Assembly: GCF_023498005.1 (NCBI RefSeq)
Contig: NZ_CP097289.1
Coordinates: forward strand, 5,270,001 to 5,334,000
Length of the DNA: 64,000 nucleotides
Reading direction: 5' to 3'
DNA from: Streptomyces durmitorensis
Lineage (GTDB): Bacteria; Actinomycetota; Actinomycetes; Streptomycetales; Streptomycetaceae
A program made the position numbers and the translations under genes. Positions 38,130 to 47,416 of this stretch are shown here, in pieces (the first letter of the stretch is position 1; every line of letters begins with the position of its first letter). The notes under the pieces were generated by a model. That model saw only the letters and a program-made list of their open reading frames with translations, searched no databases and was not told the DNA's origin.

Positions 38130-38864
38130 ATGGGACTTGTGTACGCGCCCCCGGAGCGCGGCATCGTCACGCTCACCCTGGACACACCCGCCAACCGCAA
38201 CGCGCTCTCGGCGGGCCTCCTGCACGGGCTCGCGGAGGCGCTTGACGACTGCGGCAAGGACCCGGACGTCCGCGCGGTCGTCCTCACGCACACCGGCTCG
38301 ACGTTCTGCTCGGGCGCCGACCTGCGGGAGCCGCCGGACCCGGCCGTCTTCGTCGCGCTGCTCCGGCAGATCGTGGACCTTCCGAAGCCGGTGGTGGCGC
38401 GGGTGGACGGGCATGTGCGGGCGGGCGGGCTCGGCCTGCTCGGCGTGTGCGACATGGCGGTCGCGGGGCCGGGGGCTTCGTTCGCGCTGACGGAGGTACG
38501 GATCGGGGTGGCGCCCGCGGTGATCTCCATGCCGCTGCTCGCGCGGCTCGACCCGAGCGCGGCGTCCCGCTACTTCCTCACCGGGGAGCGGTTCGGCGGG
38601 GCGGAAGCGGCGCGGATCGGTCTGGTGACGGTGGCGGGGGAGGACGTGGACGCGGAGCTCCAGCCCCTCCTCGAAGGGGTGCGGAAGGGGGCGCCGGAGG
38701 CCCTGGCCGAGACGAAGAAGCTGCTCACGGCTAGGGTGCTCGACGCATTCGACCACCACACGGACTCCCTCATCGCCCTGTCCGCGCGGCTCTTCGCCTC
38801 GGCGGAGGCGCGGGATGGGATGGGGGCGTTCCTTGAACGACGGGAGTGCCCATGGGTGCTGTGA
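38130..38864 (+). CDS. Enoyl-CoA hydratase/isomerase family, probable methylglutaconyl-CoA hydratase
   Basis: The 244-residue crotonase-fold protein has oxyanion-hole segments STFCSGADLRE and DGHVRAGGLGLLGVCDMAVAG. The following ALTEVRIGVAPAVISMPLLARL is the region that holds the catalytic acid in the family. It lies directly after the carboxylase and dehydrogenase genes, so hydration of 3-methylglutaconyl-CoA to HMG-CoA is the expected step. HMG-CoA lyase is not encoded in this cluster. It overlaps the TetR gene by 13 bases. Confidence 0.83.
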   Translation: MGLVYAPPERGIVTLTLDTPANRNALSAGLLHGLAEALDDCGKDPDVRAVVLTHTGSTFCSGADLREPPDPAVFVALLRQIVDLPKPVVARVDGHVRAGGLGLLGVCDMAVAGPGASFALTEVRIGVAPAVISMPLLARLDPSAASRYFLTGERFGGAEAARIGLVTVAGEDVDAELQPLLEGVRKGAPEALAETKKLLTARVLDAFDHHTDSLIALSARLFASAEARDGMGAFLERRECPWVL

Positions 38865-39454
38865 CCGCGGCTGATCGTGCCGATCGCTCGCCCAAGCAGG
38901 ACCGCAGCCGCGTGACGCGGCAGCGGCTCCTGGAGGCGGCGGTGGCGTGCCTCGCCGAGAGCGGCTGGGCGGGGTCCACGGTGTCCGTGGTCGCCGAGCG
39001 GGCCGGTGTCTCGCGGGGTGCGGCCCAGCATCACTTCCCGACGCGGGAGGACCTCTTCACGGCGGCGGTGGAGTACGTGGCCGAGCAGCGGTCGACTGCG
39101 TTGCGGGAGCTTCCGGCGCAGGACCGGGCGTCGGTGGTGGCGGCTCTGGTGGACCTGTACACGGGCCCGCTCTTCCGGGCGGCGCTGCATCTGTGGGTGG
39201 CGGCGTCCAATGAGCCTCAGCTCGGGTCGCGGGTGACGGAGCTGGAGGCGCGGGTGGGGCGGGAGACGCACCGGATAGCGGTGCAGCTACTGGGGGCGGA
39301 CGAGTCCCGCCCCGGGGTCCGGGAGACCATCCAGGGCCTCCTGGACATGGCGCGAGGCCTCGGTCTGGCGAATCTCCTGACGGATGACGGGGTCCGGCGG
39401 GAGAGGGTGGTGGCGCAGTGGACCGTGCTGGTGGAGGGGGCGCTGGAGAACTGA
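38852..39454 (+). CDS. TetR-family regulator, last gene of the acyl-CoA operon
   Basis: The 200-residue protein has the TetR HTH. RVTRQRLLEAAVACLAESGWAG is helix 1, and VSVVAERAGVSRGAAQHHFPTREDLF is the HTH with the AAQHHFPTRE recognition part. The C-terminal domain (TGPLFRAALHLWVAASNEP) resembles regulators that sense acyl-CoA. ATG 38852 has CGGGAG 6 bases upstream; a GTG 6 bases earlier is possible. It probably represses the operon through the dyad at 30568-30581. Confidence 0.85.
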   Translation: MGAVTAADRADRSPKQDRSRVTRQRLLEAAVACLAESGWAGSTVSVVAERAGVSRGAAQHHFPTREDLFTAAVEYVAEQRSTALRELPAQDRASVVAALVDLYTGPLFRAALHLWVAASNEPQLGSRVTELEARVGRETHRIAVQLLGADESRPGVRETIQGLLDMARGLGLANLLTDDGVRRERVVAQWTVLVEGALEN

Positions 39455-39469
39455 TTCGGGGGCCTTGGC

Positions 39470-39538
39470 TGCCGTCATCACCGGCTTCGCCGAGTTCGTC
39501 CTCAAACGCCGGACGGGCTGGCTTCAGCCCGTCCGGCG
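39470..39538. terminator. Terminator joined to dispersed repeat family 2
   Basis: CGCCGGACGGGCTG (39507-39520) pairs perfectly with CAGCCCGTCCGGCG (39525-39538) around a GCTT loop, a 14-bp stem. The left flank (GTCATCACCGGCTTCGCCGA, then GTTCGTCCTCAAA) is the inverted copy of the 11422-11472 repeat. The element sits between the convergent TetR and citrate synthase genes and serves both. Confidence 0.85.
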
Positions 39539-39546
39539 AAGAATCC

Positions 39547-40647
39547 CTACCTCGCGATGTCCCCGTACCCCTCCACCGCACGAGGATCCCGCGTCCCCGG
39601 CCCCACATACCGGGCCGAAGGCCGGACCAAGCGCCCCGTCCGCTTCTGTTCAAGAATGTGCGCCGACCACCCGGCAGTCCTCGCGCACGTGAACATCGAC
39701 GTGAACATGTGCGCGGGCACCTCGGCGAAGTCGAGGACGATCGCGGCCCAGAACTCGACGTTCGTCGCCAGGACACGGTCCGGGCGCCGGGCGTGCAGCT
39801 CGTCGAGCGCCGCCTTCTCCAGCGCCTGGGCCACCTCGTAGCGCGGAGCGCCCAGCTCGCGCGCCGTACGGCGCAGGACTCGCGCACGCGGGTCCTCGGC
39901 CCGGTACACCCGGTGCCCGAAGCCCATCAGGCGCTCGCCCTTGTCAAGGGCCTGCTTCACGTACGCGACCGCGTCCCCCGTCCGCTCGATCTCCTCGATC
40001 ATGCCGAGGACGCGGGAGGGGGCGCCGCCGTGCAGCGGCCCGGACATCGCGCCCACGGCCCCGCTCAGCGCCGCCGCCACGTCCGCGCCCGTCGACGCGA
40101 TGACGCGGGCCGTGAACGTGGAGGCGTTCATGCCGTGCTCGGCGGCCGACGTCCAGTACGCGTCGACGGCCTGGACGTGCTTGGGGTCGGGCTCGCCGCG
40201 CCAGCGCTTCATGAAGCGCTCGACGACCGTGTCCGCCTTGTCGATCTCGCGCTGCGGCACCATCGGCAGGCCCTGGCCGCGGGCGGACTGGGCGACGTAC
40301 GAGAGGGCCATGACGGCGGCCCGTGCCAGGTCCTCGCGGGCTTCCTGCTCGCTGATGTCCAGGAGCGGCTTCAGGCCCCACACGGGGGCGAGCATCGCAA
40401 GGGCGGACTGGACGTCGACGCGGATGTCGCCGGAGTGCACCGGGATCGGGAACGGCTCGGCGGGCGGCAGGCCGGGGTTGAACGCGCCGTCGACCAGCAG
40501 GCCCCAGACGTTGCCGAAGGAGACGTGGCCGACCAGATCCTCGATGTCGACGCCGCGATAGCGAAGCGCGCCGCCTTCCTTATCCGGTTCGGCGATCTCC
40601 GTCTCGAACGCGATGACTCCCTCAAGTCCGGGTACGAAGTCGGACAT
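39547..40647 (-). CDS. Citrate synthase, second (CitA2-like) type
   Basis: The 366-residue protein starts MSDFVPGLEGVIAFETEIAEPD, with GAGGAG 8 bases upstream of the ATG. Catalytic residues are visible in AEHGMNASTFTARV, GPLHGGAPSRVLGM and MGFGHRVYRAEDPRARVL, which carry the two histidines and an Arg; the third acid, Asp, is expected near NVEFWAAIVLDF. The length and the YRGVDIEDL start are those of the citrate synthase 2/2-methylcitrate synthase group. It condenses acetyl-CoA (or propionyl-CoA) with oxaloacetate. The main citrate synthase gene is expected elsewhere in the genome. Confidence 0.88.
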   Translation of the reverse strand: MSDFVPGLEGVIAFETEIAEPDKEGGALRYRGVDIEDLVGHVSFGNVWGLLVDGAFNPGLPPAEPFPIPVHSGDIRVDVQSALAMLAPVWGLKPLLDISEQEAREDLARAAVMALSYVAQSARGQGLPMVPQREIDKADTVVERFMKRWRGEPDPKHVQAVDAYWTSAAEHGMNASTFTARVIASTGADVAAALSGAVGAMSGPLHGGAPSRVLGMIEEIERTGDAVAYVKQALDKGERLMGFGHRVYRAEDPRARVLRRTARELGAPRYEVAQALEKAALDELHARRPDRVLATNVEFWAAIVLDFAEVPAHMFTSMFTCARTAGWSAHILEQKRTGRLVRPSARYVGPGTRDPRAVEGYGDIAR

Positions 40648-40961
40648 CAGGCGGCTCCTCGTGATGTGTACGACAGATGGTGGTGACAGACAGCTCGTGA
40701 CCATGTGTCAGAAGTGGGCATTCGCGGTCCGGTTCCGCGGTCTGCCGGTACGTCGATGGCTTCCGGCTTTCGACTCGCGGTCCGGATCGGTCACCCCGGT
40801 GATGCCCCGCCCGGCTGGTGGTCACCCAACCGATTCGGCAGCGGAACGATATCCCTTGGTGCCACCCTTGGCGATGGCATACGGCACTCAGTGCCACACG
40901 TCACCTCCCCGTGGTGCACGACGGCCCCCGGCTGACTCTTCGTATACGGCAAGATGACCGC

Positions 40962-41681
40962 GTGACCGATCGAGCCGCCGCCTCCGCAGCAGACGCCGCA
41001 GGATCCTCGTCCGCTGCCTCCTCCGTGTCCGATCCCGCCGCCATACGGGCCCATTACGGCCTGGACGGACTCGTCGAGACGGAGCTGCCCGCCACGCCCG
41101 TCGAGCTCTTCGCCCTCTGGTTCACGCAGGCGCTCGCCGCGGCCGAAGCGGGCCTGCTCCACGAGCCGAACGCCATGGTCGTCTCGACGGTGGACACCGC
41201 AGGCCGCCCCAGCTCGCGCACGGTCCTGCTGAAGGGCTTCGACGAGCGCGGCTTCGTCTTCTTCACCAACTACGAGTCCCGCAAGGCCCGCGAACTGGCC
41301 GAGAATCCGAACATCGCGCTGCTCTTCCCCTGGCACCCGATGGCCCGCCAGGTCATCGTCACGGGCACGGCGCGGCGTGTCGCCCGCGAGGAGACGGTGG
41401 CGTACTTCCGCACCCGCCCGCACGGCTCGCAGCTAGGCGCCTGGGCCAGCGCCCAGTCCTCGGTCATCGCCACGCGCGATGAACTGGACCGCGGTTACGC
41501 CGACTTGGAGGCGCGCTACCCGGAGGGCGAGCAGGTGCCCGCGCCTCCGCACTGGGGCGGCTTCCGCGTGGAGCCGCAGAGCGTCGAGTTCTGGCAGGGC
41601 AGGGCGAACCGCCTGCACGACCGCCTGCGGTACGTACCCGCCGAGCGGGACGGCTGGACCGTGGAGCGCCTCAGTCCGTGA
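40962..41681 (+). CDS. pdxH: Pyridoxamine 5'-phosphate oxidase
   Basis: The 239-residue protein has an Ala/Ser-rich N-terminal tail, then the FMN-binding split barrel. The motifs are [47 protein letters not shown] (strands 1-4, FMN phosphate), the dimer segment [16 protein letters not shown] and the C-terminal PNPOx tail [17 protein letters not shown]. It oxidises pyridoxamine or pyridoxine 5'-phosphate to PLP. GTG 40962 is preferred over the 48-codon longer frame, because the upstream sequence is not family-like. It is divergent from the citrate synthase gene. Confidence 0.92.
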   Translation: MTDRAAASAADAAGSSSAASSVSDPAAIRAHYGLDGLVETELPATPVELFALWFTQALAAAEAGLLHEPNAMVVSTVDTAGRPSSRTVLLKGFDERGFVFFTNYESRKARELAENPNIALLFPWHPMARQVIVTGTARRVAREETVAYFRTRPHGSQLGAWASAQSSVIATRDELDRGYADLEARYPEGEQVPAPPHWGGFRVEPQSVEFWQGRANRLHDRLRYVPAERDGWTVERLSP

Positions 41682-41724
41682 GCGTGGTTGCAGGGCTCTG
41701 CCCCGTGAGCGCGGCCGCGGGGTG

Positions 41725-42588
41725 CTACCCCGTCAGGACCCCGTCCAGGAACGGCTGGATCGCCTCGCGCCAGGCCTCCGGCTGGTCGTAGTGCACCAGG
41801 TGGCCCGCGTCGGCCACTTCCGCATAGGCCCCGCGGGGCAGCACGCGGACCATTTCCTGGGACTCGGCACGGCCCAGCTCGCCGTCCAGGCCGCGGACGA
41901 CCAGGGCGGGGCACCGGACCTGGGTCAGGTCCTCCCAGTGCGCGTCGTACACCCACGTCTCGCGGGACTTCAGCATCTGGTCGCGGTCGAAGACGGGGCG
42001 CCAGCCGTCCGGGCCCTCGGTCATCACCTCGGCGAAGAACTCGCCGCGCGATGGGTTGGGCCGCTCGACCCAGGGATCGTCCTCGCCGAACCACTTGCGT
42101 ACGTCGGCGAGCGTGGCGAAGGGCACGGGCCAGGCCCTGAACCAGTCCTCCCACTCGCGCTGCGACGCGGCACCGAGTGCGGAGGCCCGCATGTCGGTGA
42201 TGATCAGGGCGCGGACGAGATCGGGGCGCTTCGCGGCGAGCTGCCAGGCGGTGAGCGCGCCCATGGAGTGGCCGATGAGAACGGCGGGGGCGAGGCCGAG
42301 CTGGACGAGCGCGGCCTCGGCGTCGTCCACGTAGGCGTCGCGGGTGAAGGGGCCCTCGGGGGGCTTGTCGCTCTGCCCGTGCGCGCGCTGGTCGAGTGCG
42401 ACCGCGCGATGCCGCTCGGCGAGCCAGCGGGCGGTGCCCGCCCAGTGCGATGCACGGCCCATCAGGCCGTGCAGTAACAGGACGCCTCCGGGCGATCCGT
42501 CGGTCTCCCTGGACTTGGGAGGATCGGCGAACTCCCAGGCGGCAAGGCGTACGCCACCCGCGCCCGTCACGTCAATGCGCCGCACCAT
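41725..42588 (-). CDS. Alpha/beta hydrolase
   Basis: The 287-residue protein has the alpha/beta hydrolase layout. LLLHGLMGRASHW is the oxyanion HG motif, VLIGHSMGALTAWQLA the nucleophile elbow with Ser, and ADAGHLVHYDQPEAW the catalytic His. Between them RCPALVVRGLDGELG supplies the acid. ALDQRAHGQSDKP is typical of the epoxide hydrolase/esterase branch. ATG 42588 is used; longer forms to 42645 exist. The substrate is unknown. Confidence 0.85.
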   Translation of the reverse strand: MVRRIDVTGAGGVRLAAWEFADPPKSRETDGSPGGVLLLHGLMGRASHWAGTARWLAERHRAVALDQRAHGQSDKPPEGPFTRDAYVDDAEAALVQLGLAPAVLIGHSMGALTAWQLAAKRPDLVRALIITDMRASALGAASQREWEDWFRAWPVPFATLADVRKWFGEDDPWVERPNPSRGEFFAEVMTEGPDGWRPVFDRDQMLKSRETWVYDAHWEDLTQVRCPALVVRGLDGELGRAESQEMVRVLPRGAYAEVADAGHLVHYDQPEAWREAIQPFLDGVLTG

Positions 42589-42839
42589 GGTTCCTGGCAC
42601 CCCCCTTGAATCATCTCGGGCTGAACGCCTGGTTCTGTCACGCACCCCCGCACGCTATCGAACTCTTTTTCGAAAGCGGCCAGATCGCCGGCAACACCCC
42701 TCATTCGAGTGACCACGCTCAAGGATTGGCCGCCGCTGCCGAGGGGAGATCTTCATCGGGAGGCGGGCCGCTCGGGGAAAACGGTCCGAGGGGGATGACC
42801 CTGGGAGCTCGGGGCTCCGGGTCAGAACAGGGGAGGACA

Positions 42840-42867
42840 GGCCCCGGCGCTCAAGGGCGCCGGGGCC
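42840..42867. terminator. Perfect 11-bp hairpin in a gene-free interval
   Basis: GGCCCCGGCGC pairs with GCGCCGGGGCC around TCAAGG. It lies in the 42589-43203 interval, where I can support no protein gene. It could terminate an unseen small transcript on either strand. A weaker CTCCCG-GTAA-CGGGAG hairpin (43134-43149) probably terminates the DmdR-type gene. Confidence 0.55.
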
Positions 42868-43203
42868 CTCTGTACGCACAGGGCGTGCCGATGTGCACCG
42901 CTCGCCCACGACGCGCTCCCGCTCACCAGATGGGCACATCCTCCTGCCCCCTCCCACGGCCGTGGCAGCCAGACCCGGCGCCGACACGGTCAAGAGCCCT
43001 CAGGTCATATGCCTCTCGCGACAGCCTCGCACGCAAAACGTCCGGGCGCTGCGATTCCGCACACTGAATCTTGGACCCCATTCGATCCCGGAGTCTTCAC
43101 AACTGCCCAACAGTTACCGCTAGTTGACGCGAACTCCCGGTAACGGGAGCCGGATTCCGCCGTCGCCCGGGGTTGTGGACGTCATCGCCCGGTCCTGCGG
43201 ACC

Positions 43204-43896
43204 TCAGCGCTTGGCGACGAAGACGTGCGAAGCGACCTCCGCGTCCAGCTCCGCGGCCTCACCGCTGCTGCCCACGAGCACCCCGCCCGCGGACTCCGTC
43301 ACGCTCACCACGGAGCCGGGCTGCACGCCCGCGCGCCGCAGCGTGTACATCAGCTGCGCGTCCGTCTGGATCGGCTCGCCGATGCGGCGCACCACGACGG
43401 TCTTGCCCTCCGCGCCCGGGTCGAGGTCGACCAGGGAGACCATGCCCTCGTCCAGGAACGGATCGGCGCTGTCCTTCTCGCCCAGCTCCTCCAGGCCCGG
43501 GATCGGGTTGCCGTACGGAGACTCGGTGGGGTGGCGCAGGAGCTCAAGGACGCGGCGCTCCACGGCCTCGCTCATCACGTGTTCCCAGCGACACGCCTCC
43601 GCGTGGACCTGCTCCCACTCCAGGCCGATCACGTCGACGAGGAGGCACTCCGCCAGGCGGTGCTTGCGCATCACGCGGGTGGCGAGCCTGCGGCCCTCCT
43701 CGGTCAGCTCCAGGTGCCGGTCGCTGGCGACCGCCACCAGGCCGTCGCGCTCCATGCGCGCGACCGTCTGGCTCACCGTCGGCCCGCTCTGGTCGAGACG
43801 CTCGGCGATCCGGGCGCGCATGGGGACCACACCTTCCTCCTCCAGCTCGAGGATGGTGCGCAAATACATCTCAGTGGTGTCAATAAGCCCCGACAT
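43204..43896 (-). CDS. DtxR/IdeR-family iron-dependent regulator, DmdR1-like
   Basis: The 230-residue protein begins MSGLIDTTEMYLRTILELEE and has the DtxR winged helix (RIAERLDQSGPTVSQTVARMERDGLV). The dimer/metal domain includes HRLAECLLVDVIGLEWEQVHAEACRWEHVMS, which contains the metal ligands Cys, Glu and His of both sites. GMVSLVDLDPGAEGKTV begins the SH3-like third domain, which in this family feeds back on metal binding. Near-identical wording to DmdR1/IdeR of Streptomyces supports an iron (Fe2+) repressor. It is divergent from the SIS gene. Confidence 0.92.
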   Translation of the reverse strand: MSGLIDTTEMYLRTILELEEEGVVPMRARIAERLDQSGPTVSQTVARMERDGLVAVASDRHLELTEEGRRLATRVMRKHRLAECLLVDVIGLEWEQVHAEACRWEHVMSEAVERRVLELLRHPTESPYGNPIPGLEELGEKDSADPFLDEGMVSLVDLDPGAEGKTVVVRRIGEPIQTDAQLMYTLRRAGVQPGSVVSVTESAGGVLVGSSGEAAELDAEVASHVFVAKR

Positions 43897-44124
43897 GGGT
43901 GCCCCTCAGATTTCTCTCGTGCGGCCGGCCCTGCCCTCAATTCTGACGCATACCACTGACAACCGGATCGCGCCGGGGGAAAACCCGGTCCAGGCGGCCT
44001 TGACGGGGTGCTCGGGCCGTATTGACAGGGCACTGGTCCAGACCGCAACGTGATCCGCGGCACACGGGAAACACGTGCAGTAGATGCGTACAAGACATAC
44101 GTACCCGGAAAGGTTCCTCGGCGC

Positions 44125-44889
44125 ATGGGCTCGAAGAGCGAGAGCAAGCTGGCCGGTCAGTACATCGACGCCGCGATCGGCCTGCTCGGCCGTGTGCGCG
44201 ACGAGGAGGGCGGGAACGTAGAGGCGGCCGGCACGCTCCTCGCCGACGCGGTCGAGGCGGGCGGCAGGCTCTTCGCCTTCGGCGCCGGGCACTCCTCGCT
44301 GGCCGCGCAGGACGTCGTCTACCGCGCGGGCGGCCTCGCCCTGATGAACCTCCTGGCCGTCCCCGGGGTCGTCGGCATCGACGTCATGCCCGCCACGCTC
44401 GGCTCGGCCCTGGAGCGGGTGGACGGGCTCGCGGGCGCCGTCCTGGACTCCTCGCCGGCCCGCCCCGGCGACGCACTCGTGATCATCTCGCTCTCCGGGC
44501 GGAACTCGCTGCCCGTGGAGATGGCGATGAACGCCCGCGCGCTCGGCCTGAAGGTCATCGGCGTGACGTCGGTGGCGTACGCGACGGAGACGAAGTCGCG
44601 GCACGTGTCCGGTACCTTCCTGAAGGACCACTGCGACGTCGTGATCGACTCCAAGATCGCCCTCGGCGACGCGGAGCTCAGCCTCGACTCGGTCGGCGCG
44701 CCCTTCGGTCCCGCCTCCAGCGTGGTCGCGAACACGATCATGCAGGCGATGACGGCGACCGCCGTCGAGCTGCTGGCCGCGCGGGGCGTCGAGCCGCCGG
44801 TCCTGCGGTCCGGGAACGTGGACGGCGGGCATGACTGGAACGGCAAGGTCTTCGAGGAGTACGGAGACCGGATCTTCTACCGCCGCTGA
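44125..44889 (+). CDS. SIS-domain protein, UPF0309 type
   Basis: The 254-residue protein has a SIS (sugar isomerase) domain. RLFAFGAGHSSLAAQDVVYRAGG is the opening loop, and DALVIISLSGRNSLPVEMAMNARALGLKVIGVTS the phosphosugar-binding Ser-rich core. It ends with LRSGNVDGGHDWNGKVFEEYGDRIFYR. This fits UPF0309 (YgbS-like) proteins that bind phosphosugars such as GlcNAc-6-P. ATG 44125 is preferred; a frame to 44050 exists. Its 3' end overlaps the convergent histidine-kinase gene by 13 bases. Confidence 0.85.
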   Translation: MGSKSESKLAGQYIDAAIGLLGRVRDEEGGNVEAAGTLLADAVEAGGRLFAFGAGHSSLAAQDVVYRAGGLALMNLLAVPGVVGIDVMPATLGSALERVDGLAGAVLDSSPARPGDALVIISLSGRNSLPVEMAMNARALGLKVIGVTSVAYATETKSRHVSGTFLKDHCDVVIDSKIALGDAELSLDSVGAPFGPASSVVANTIMQAMTATAVELLAARGVEPPVLRSGNVDGGHDWNGKVFEEYGDRIFYRR

Positions 44890-46132
44890 GGCTCCTGCGA
44901 GCCCGTGGGAAAGCGCACCCGCACGGTGAGCCCCCCTCCCCGCGCGTTCGCCTCCGCGGTCGCCTGCGCCCCGTGCGCGCGGGCGATCGCCTCGACGATG
45001 GACAGGCCAAGGCCCGCACCCTCGCCCCTCGCATGCGTACGTTCCCGCAGGCGCCGGAAGGGCTCGAAGAGGTGCGGGACGGTGTCCGGCGGGACGGCGG
45101 GTCCGGTGTTGGTGACCTCGATGCCCTCGGGGCCCGTGCGCACCTCGACCCGGCCGCCCTTGACGTTGTAGTGCACGGCGTTCGCCACCAGGTTGTGCAC
45201 GAGGCGGTCCAGGAGCACCCCGTCGCCGTACACGGTCAGCGGCTCGGCGTGCAGGGAGAGCGTGACGTCCCGCTCGGCCGCCTGTCCCACGAGCCCCTCC
45301 GTCACCGCGTCGGCGATGACGTCGAGCGCGACGGTCTCCCTGCGCTCAAGCCCCCGCTCCGAGGTGGCAAGGAGCAGCAGCCCCTCGATCAGGTGCTCGC
45401 TGTCGTCGGCGACGGAGATGAGCTTCGTACGGATCCGGGCCACCTGACGCGCGTCGGGCTCACCCGCGAGACCGATCTCGGCGGCGGCCCGCTGCACGGC
45501 CAGCGGGGTGCGCAGCTCGTGCGCGGCATTGGCGGCGAACCGCTGCTGCGCGCTGACCAGTTGCTCTATCCGCCCGAGCATCTCGTCGAACGTGTCGGCC
45601 AGCTGCTTCAGCTCGCCGGGCGGGGCGTCGAGCGCGATCCGCTCGTGCAGGTTCTCGCCGGACAGCCGTCGCGCGGTGCCGGTGATCACGGCCACGGGGT
45701 GCAGGACGCGGCCCGCCATCCACCAGGCGAGCAGGATGGACAGCGCCGCGTACACGAACAGCACGATGACGGAGACGGTCAGGAGCCGGCTCAGGGCCGC
45801 CTGCTCGGCCACATCACTGATCTTCGTGACGGCGAGGCCCTGCGTGACGTCGTCGGCCGAGAAGTTCTCCAGAGGCGTCGCCCCGACCGGCGACGCGGAC
45901 GCGGCCGGGGTGGGCATCACCCAGGGCGGACTCAGCTTCCGGCCGGGGACGGCGGTGGTGACGGCGGTACTGATCGAGGAGTACAGACCCTGCCGTACGA
46001 GGAAGTAGACCAGGCCGGTGAGCAGCGCTCCCGCCAGGACGAGCATGCCGCCGTAGAGGGCGGTGAGACGGCCGCGTTCACTGCTGAGGCCACCGATGCG
46101 GAACCCGCGCCCGTTGCCCCGGCAAAAGCGCC

Positions 46133-46136
<4 letters not shown>
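44877..46136 (-). CDS. Two-component sensor histidine kinase
   Basis: The 419-residue kinase (GTG start) has transmembrane segments at about 27-48 and 117-141, flanking a 70-residue extracytoplasmic loop. HAMP follows (WMAGRVLHPVAVITGTARRL). The H-box is RFAANAAHELRTPLAVQ with His206, and the N-box LVHNLVANAVHYN. G1 reads VTNTGPAV and G2 GEGAGLGLSIVEAIARAHG. It is translated with the response regulator through a 4-base overlap. Divergence from the lipoprotein-MacAB-like operon suggests an envelope signal. Confidence 0.9.
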
Positions 46137-46801
<665 letters not shown>

Positions 46802-46809
46802 GCGGCCCT

Positions 46810-46828
46810 GTGTACCTGAAGTGCACCT
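46810..46828. promoter_or_regulatory. Tandem 8-bp repeats, predicted response-regulator site
   Basis: GTGTACCT and GTGCACCT are direct repeats 11 bases apart, the spacing usual for OmpR-family dimers. They lie 8 bases from the regulator start and 105 bases from the divergent lipoprotein start. Confidence 0.55.
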
Positions 46829-46933
46829 TTCGTCGGTGTAAGCGTCTCCGTTGAGAGAAACGAAACCTCCCCTGCCGTCAGCCTGTGCGCGTCGACGTGA
46901 CAACGCGACTACGCGACCAGTGAAGGGGACGTC

Positions 46934-47416
46934 ATGAGGACTCGTACGCGTTCAACGGCCATCGCATCGGGGTTCGCCGCACTCGCCCTGTTCGCCGGAG
47001 CCTGCTCGTCCGGCGGCGGCGACAGCAGCCAGGACAAGGCCGACGGCGGCAAGGGCAAGCAGGCCGACGCCGCCTTCAAGGAGCGCGAGTGCCTGCGCAA
47101 GCACGGCCTCAAGGTGCCCGAGCCCAAGGCCGGCGGGGACACCAACGGGGTCACCATCGGCGGCGACATGAGCAAGGAGAAGATGCAGGCCGCCCTGAAG
47201 GCCTGCACCAAGGGCGGCGGCGCGGGCGGCGGCAAGGTCTCGCAGGCCGACAAGGACAAGATGCTCAAGTACGCCCGGTGCATGCGCGAGAACGGCTTCA
47301 ACATGCCCGACCCGAAGTTCGACGGCGGCGCCATGGAAGCCCAGAAGATGCCCGAGGGCGCAGAGGCCAAGAAGATGGAGAAGGCCGCCAAGGCGTGCAA
47401 GGACATCGTCGCGTGA
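46934..47416 (+). CDS. Lipoprotein with a repeated Cys-containing motif
   Basis: The 160-residue protein has a lipobox LFAGAC with Cys24, and then a Gly/Ser-rich linker. The mature part contains two copies of the same motif: RECLRKHGLKVPEPKAGG and YARCMRENGFNMPDPKFDG. Each has one Cys, and each copy is followed by a KACT or KACK Cys about 30 residues later. This pattern is common in actinobacterial lipoproteins next to MacAB-like operons, of unknown function. GGGGAC lies ahead of ATG 46934. It is the first gene of a four-gene unit. Confidence 0.82.
   Translation: MRTRTRSTAIASGFAALALFAGACSSGGGDSSQDKADGGKGKQADAAFKERECLRKHGLKVPEPKAGGDTNGVTIGGDMSKEKMQAALKACTKGGGAGGGKVSQADKDKMLKYARCMRENGFNMPDPKFDGGAMEAQKMPEGAEAKKMEKAAKACKDIVA

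Noticed and set aside
42655..42993. Minus-strand protein gene in the gap before the hydrolase
   Set aside because: AGGAGG lies directly next to ATG with no spacer, and the codon pattern does not show the usual third-position GC bias. Kept as a question only.
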